Shown here one piece after another: positions 6,420-7,505 of a stretch of DNA of 7,505 bases. Below the pieces are notes generated by a model. It was not told the DNA's origin, did no database searches, and saw nothing but the letters and a program-made list of their open reading frames with translations. The stretch is from assembly GCA_003153875.1 (NCBI GenBank), contig PMBY01000476.1, positions 14,257 to 21,761 on the forward strand, written 5' to 3'. A program made the position numbers and the translations under genes. The first letter of the stretch is position 1. The number at the start of each line of letters is the position of its first letter. This DNA is from Myxococcales bacterium. GTDB lineage: Bacteria; Myxococcota; Polyangia; Fen-1088.

Positions 6420-6804
6420 GCGGCCAGGCGCACATTGGCCTTACAATGTGGCCAAGTCACGGCATTTGGAAAACACGCGTGGCGGGGAAGTTGGAGCACA
6501 AGCAAGCGGATCGACCGCCGTTTCCGACGGTGTCGAGGCAGTCTCGCTGTGAGGTCGACAGGGTTGCAACATCCACAGCCAGACGATGTCACTTTTTCGA
6601 CAGTGTAAGCAATAATACATGAGCGGCTGCTCCGAAGGTTGCTGTTTACGTGGCGAAAAACTCGGGGATGGTCGATTTGTTGCTCTTTGTTTCTGGCACA
6701 ATCGCGACAATGCCTTAGCGCAATAACATAAGTATGTCAACATGTTGCACACTATTATTGGCACACATGTAATGACTCATGCTCACATCTTACCACTACT
6801 ATTT
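6420..6804. other. Gene-free stretch with hairpins, turning AT-rich
   Basis: I see no credible gene here. The open frames are shadows with no ribosome binding site and no recognisable protein. Two overlapping, mutually exclusive inverted repeats lie at 6431-6455 (CACATTG/CAATGTG and TTGGCC/GGCCAA). A bulged hairpin lies at 6511-6536 (TCGAC...GTCGA around CCGT/ACGG). TCGACAG is repeated at 6555-6561 and 6597-6603. CAACATGTTG at 6738-6747 is a perfect 10-base palindrome overlapping a TTGCAC (6745-6750), which is placed 17 bases from TGTAAT (6768-6773), a weak second promoter candidate. From about 6590 onward the sequence is much richer in A and T than the surrounding genes. It may be regulatory DNA for the pilus operon, an unrecognised small RNA, or a decayed insertion. 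Confidence 0.5.
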
Positions 6805-6820
6805 GGTGATGGCAATCACA
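6805..6820 (+). promoter_or_regulatory. CRP/FNR-family-like operator
   Basis: GGTGA, six bases, TCACA matches the CRP half-site pair TGTGA-N6-TCACA at nine of ten positions. It is flanked by TTT on the left and AAA on the right, which extends the dyad. It ends 8 bases before the -35 element of the pilin promoter, with its centre about 50 bases before the expected transcript start. That is a position compatible with activation. Which regulator binds is unknown; a CRP-type protein is inference. Confidence 0.4.
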
Positions 6821-6828
6821 AAAACTGC

Positions 6829-6856
6829 GTGACAAAACTGTTTCCTTGTTTATCAT
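6829..6856 (+). promoter_or_regulatory. Sigma70-like promoter of the pilin operon
   Basis: GTGACA (6829-6834) and TATCAT (6851-6856) are separated by 16 bases, ten of twelve matches to TTGACA/TATAAT. The expected start is near 6863, giving a leader of about 65 bases before the ATG at 6929. This is the best promoter in the window. Confidence 0.6.
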
Positions 6857-6912
6857 GAGGAAATCGTCAGTTTTTCCACACCAGTACTGCTTCACGAAAC
6901 AGCGACTAGGAA

Positions 6913-6928
6913 AGGAAGACAGGAAGAC
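6913..6928 (+). promoter_or_regulatory. Tandem ribosome-binding repeat before the pilin gene
   Basis: AGGAAGAC occurs twice in exact tandem (6913-6920 and 6921-6928) and is preceded by AGGAA at 6908-6912. The proximal AGGA is 4 bases from the ATG and the distal one 12 bases. One sits closer and the other farther than the ideal spacing, so the pair may act together. Confidence 0.5.
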
Positions 6929-7441
6929 ATGAGAATCAGCAAGCTGCTTTCGGTTCTGACGACCATCGGTGTGCTGGTGGCTGGCGTTCACGGATCGGTT
7001 TCTGCGGCATCCGCGCAGGCGAACCTTCCGATAGCGGTCACGGTTGCCAGCAACTGCACTATCACTGCGATTGCCGTTGGCTTTCCGAACTACGACCCGA
7101 TTGCTACGCACGCGACGACTCCCGATGACAGCACCTCGGGTTCCGTGACTATCACCTGTACCAAGGGCGCCACGACCACCATCGGCCTGAGCCTCGGCGC
7201 AAATTTCACCGGAACCCAAGCCCGGATGCTGAACGGGGCAGCGAACTACCTGAACTACGGGCTCTTCCAGGATGCCGCCCATACCACGGTCTGGGGCAAC
7301 GCCGCGCCCAATCTCTTCACACCACCCGCTGCCCCAAGCAAGGCAGCGCGCACCTATCCAGTCTACGCACGGATTCCAGCCGGTCAGGACGTCCCTGCCG
7401 GCACGTACACCGACACAGTCGTCGCGACCGTCAACTTCTGA
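6929..7441 (+). CDS. Spore coat protein U / Csu-type pilin subunit, secreted
   Basis: This 170-residue precursor of the SCPU (spore coat U) family includes archaic chaperone-usher pilins such as CsuA/B and the myxobacterial spore coat protein U. Residues 1 to about 29-31 form a Sec signal peptide: basic MRISK, a hydrophobic core LLSVLTTIGVLVAGV, and AxA-type cleavage options (ASA at 27-29 or AQA at 29-31). The mature part has one Cys pair, Cys43 (SNCTITAI) and Cys77 (TITCTKG), the expected disulfide. It also has GFPNYDP at 51-57, LGANFTGTQARMLNG near 89-103, LNYGLFQDAAHTTVWG at 108-123, TYPVYARIPAGQDVPAGTYTDTVVATV at 142-168, and a final Phe. The order and length fit a single immunoglobulin-like pilin domain exported to the periplasm and assembled by an usher. 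A second gene begins 41 bases downstream, suggesting a pilus operon. Spore-coat use is an alternative to a pilus. Confidence 0.9.
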   Translation: MRISKLLSVLTTIGVLVAGVHGSVSAASAQANLPIAVTVASNCTITAIAVGFPNYDPIATHATTPDDSTSGSVTITCTKGATTTIGLSLGANFTGTQARMLNGAANYLNYGLFQDAAHTTVWGNAAPNLFTPPAAPSKAARTYPVYARIPAGQDVPAGTYTDTVVATVNF

Positions 7442-7468
7442 TTTCGGCAGAGAAACCCCCACCCAAAG

Positions 7469-7474
7469 AAGGAG
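7469..7474 (+). promoter_or_regulatory. Ribosome binding site of the right-edge gene
   Basis: AAGGAG lies 8 bases before the ATG at 7483. It marks a real gene start even though only a few codons are visible. Confidence 0.7.
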
Positions 7475-7482
7475 AACGCCCC

Positions 7483-7505
7483 ATGATGAACAGGACCGCG
7501 AAGCT
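7483..7505 (+). CDS. Start of a second operon gene (runs off right edge)
   Basis: Only MMNRTAK and part of the next codon are visible. The strong AAGGAG with 8-base spacing, and the 41-base gap after the pilin stop with no hairpin terminator, support a cotranscribed gene. The basic N-terminus (Arg, Lys) suits the start of a signal peptide. In SCPU/Csu operons the next gene is usually another pilin subunit or the periplasmic chaperone; which one cannot be told here. Two adjacent ATG codons (7483 and 7486) are both possible starts, and the first has the better spacing. Confidence 0.65.

Noticed and set aside
6441..6764. A 107-codon minus-strand frame with several Cys residues, suggestive of a zinc protein
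   Set aside because: There is no spaced CxxC pair set, no ribosome binding site and no codon bias like the neighbours. The composition simply follows the AT-rich intergenic DNA.
6694..6764. Two TGGCAC motifs (6694-6699 and 6759-6764) as sigma54 promoters
   Set aside because: Neither has GC at the required distance after the GG, so the -12 element is missing.
6755..7462. A 235-codon minus-strand frame
   Set aside because: It is antisense to the well-supported SCPU gene and its promoter and shows no domain.
1..7505. CRISPR array, tRNA, rRNA, transposase or attachment site
   Set aside because: No regularly spaced repeats, no cloverleaf with a CCA-type end, no transposase-like protein and no paired terminal repeats were seen by eye.

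Overview
The window is GC-rich chromosomal DNA that looks like a member of the Myxococcota (the former deltaproteobacterial myxobacteria). The best lineage clue is the minus-strand protein at 2885-3871. Its N-terminal block (GYNHNVRYGGRILHVQTEDSG) and C-terminal SLDDVILAYL motif are, from memory, typical of a myxobacterial family of uncharacterised proteins. GC-rich third positions and the isolated cysS fit but are less specific. The lineage call is an inference from recall, not from a search.

Layout from left to right. Bases 1-72 (minus) look like the first codons of a lipoprotein gene running off the left edge. Bases 116-238 (plus) hold a possible 40-residue lipoprotein-like peptide. It ends 18 bases before, and in the same frame as, a 380-residue protein with one membrane segment at each end (257-1399). 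Cysteinyl-tRNA synthetase (cysS, 1409-2872) follows after 9 bases and is probably cotranscribed. The myxobacterial-type unknown protein (2885-3871, minus) converges on cysS with only 12 bases between the two stop codons. A small unknown protein (3934-4224, plus) diverges from it, and both -10 elements lie in the short spacer.

The most unusual gene is 4360-6372. It encodes a 670-residue fusion of a sugar-1-phosphate/inositol-phosphate/phosphonate-type nucleotidyltransferase with a class V aminotransferase of the 2-aminoethylphosphonate-pyruvate transaminase (PhnW) type. The same domain order occurs in PntC-AEPT enzymes that activate 2-aminoethylphosphonate for attachment to lipids or glycans. 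Here the nucleotidyltransferase signature is eroded at the two positions normally filled by Arg and Lys. The transaminase keeps its PLP residues but has Gln where the family usually has a substrate-binding Arg. A hairpin terminator follows directly.

After it lies a 556-base gene-free stretch that becomes AT-rich toward its right end. It contains alternative hairpins and, near its end, a well-formed sigma70-like promoter with a CRP/FNR-type palindrome just upstream. This promoter should drive 6929-7441, a secreted spore-coat-protein-U/Csu-type pilin subunit. Another gene with a strong ribosome binding site begins at 7483 and leaves the window, so the right edge is probably the start of an archaic chaperone-usher pilus operon. 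A cell-surface theme (lipoprotein, phosphonate-like head-group enzyme, pilus) is possible, but the genes are separated by promoters and terminators and need not act together. No tRNA, rRNA, CRISPR array or recognisable insertion sequence was seen.
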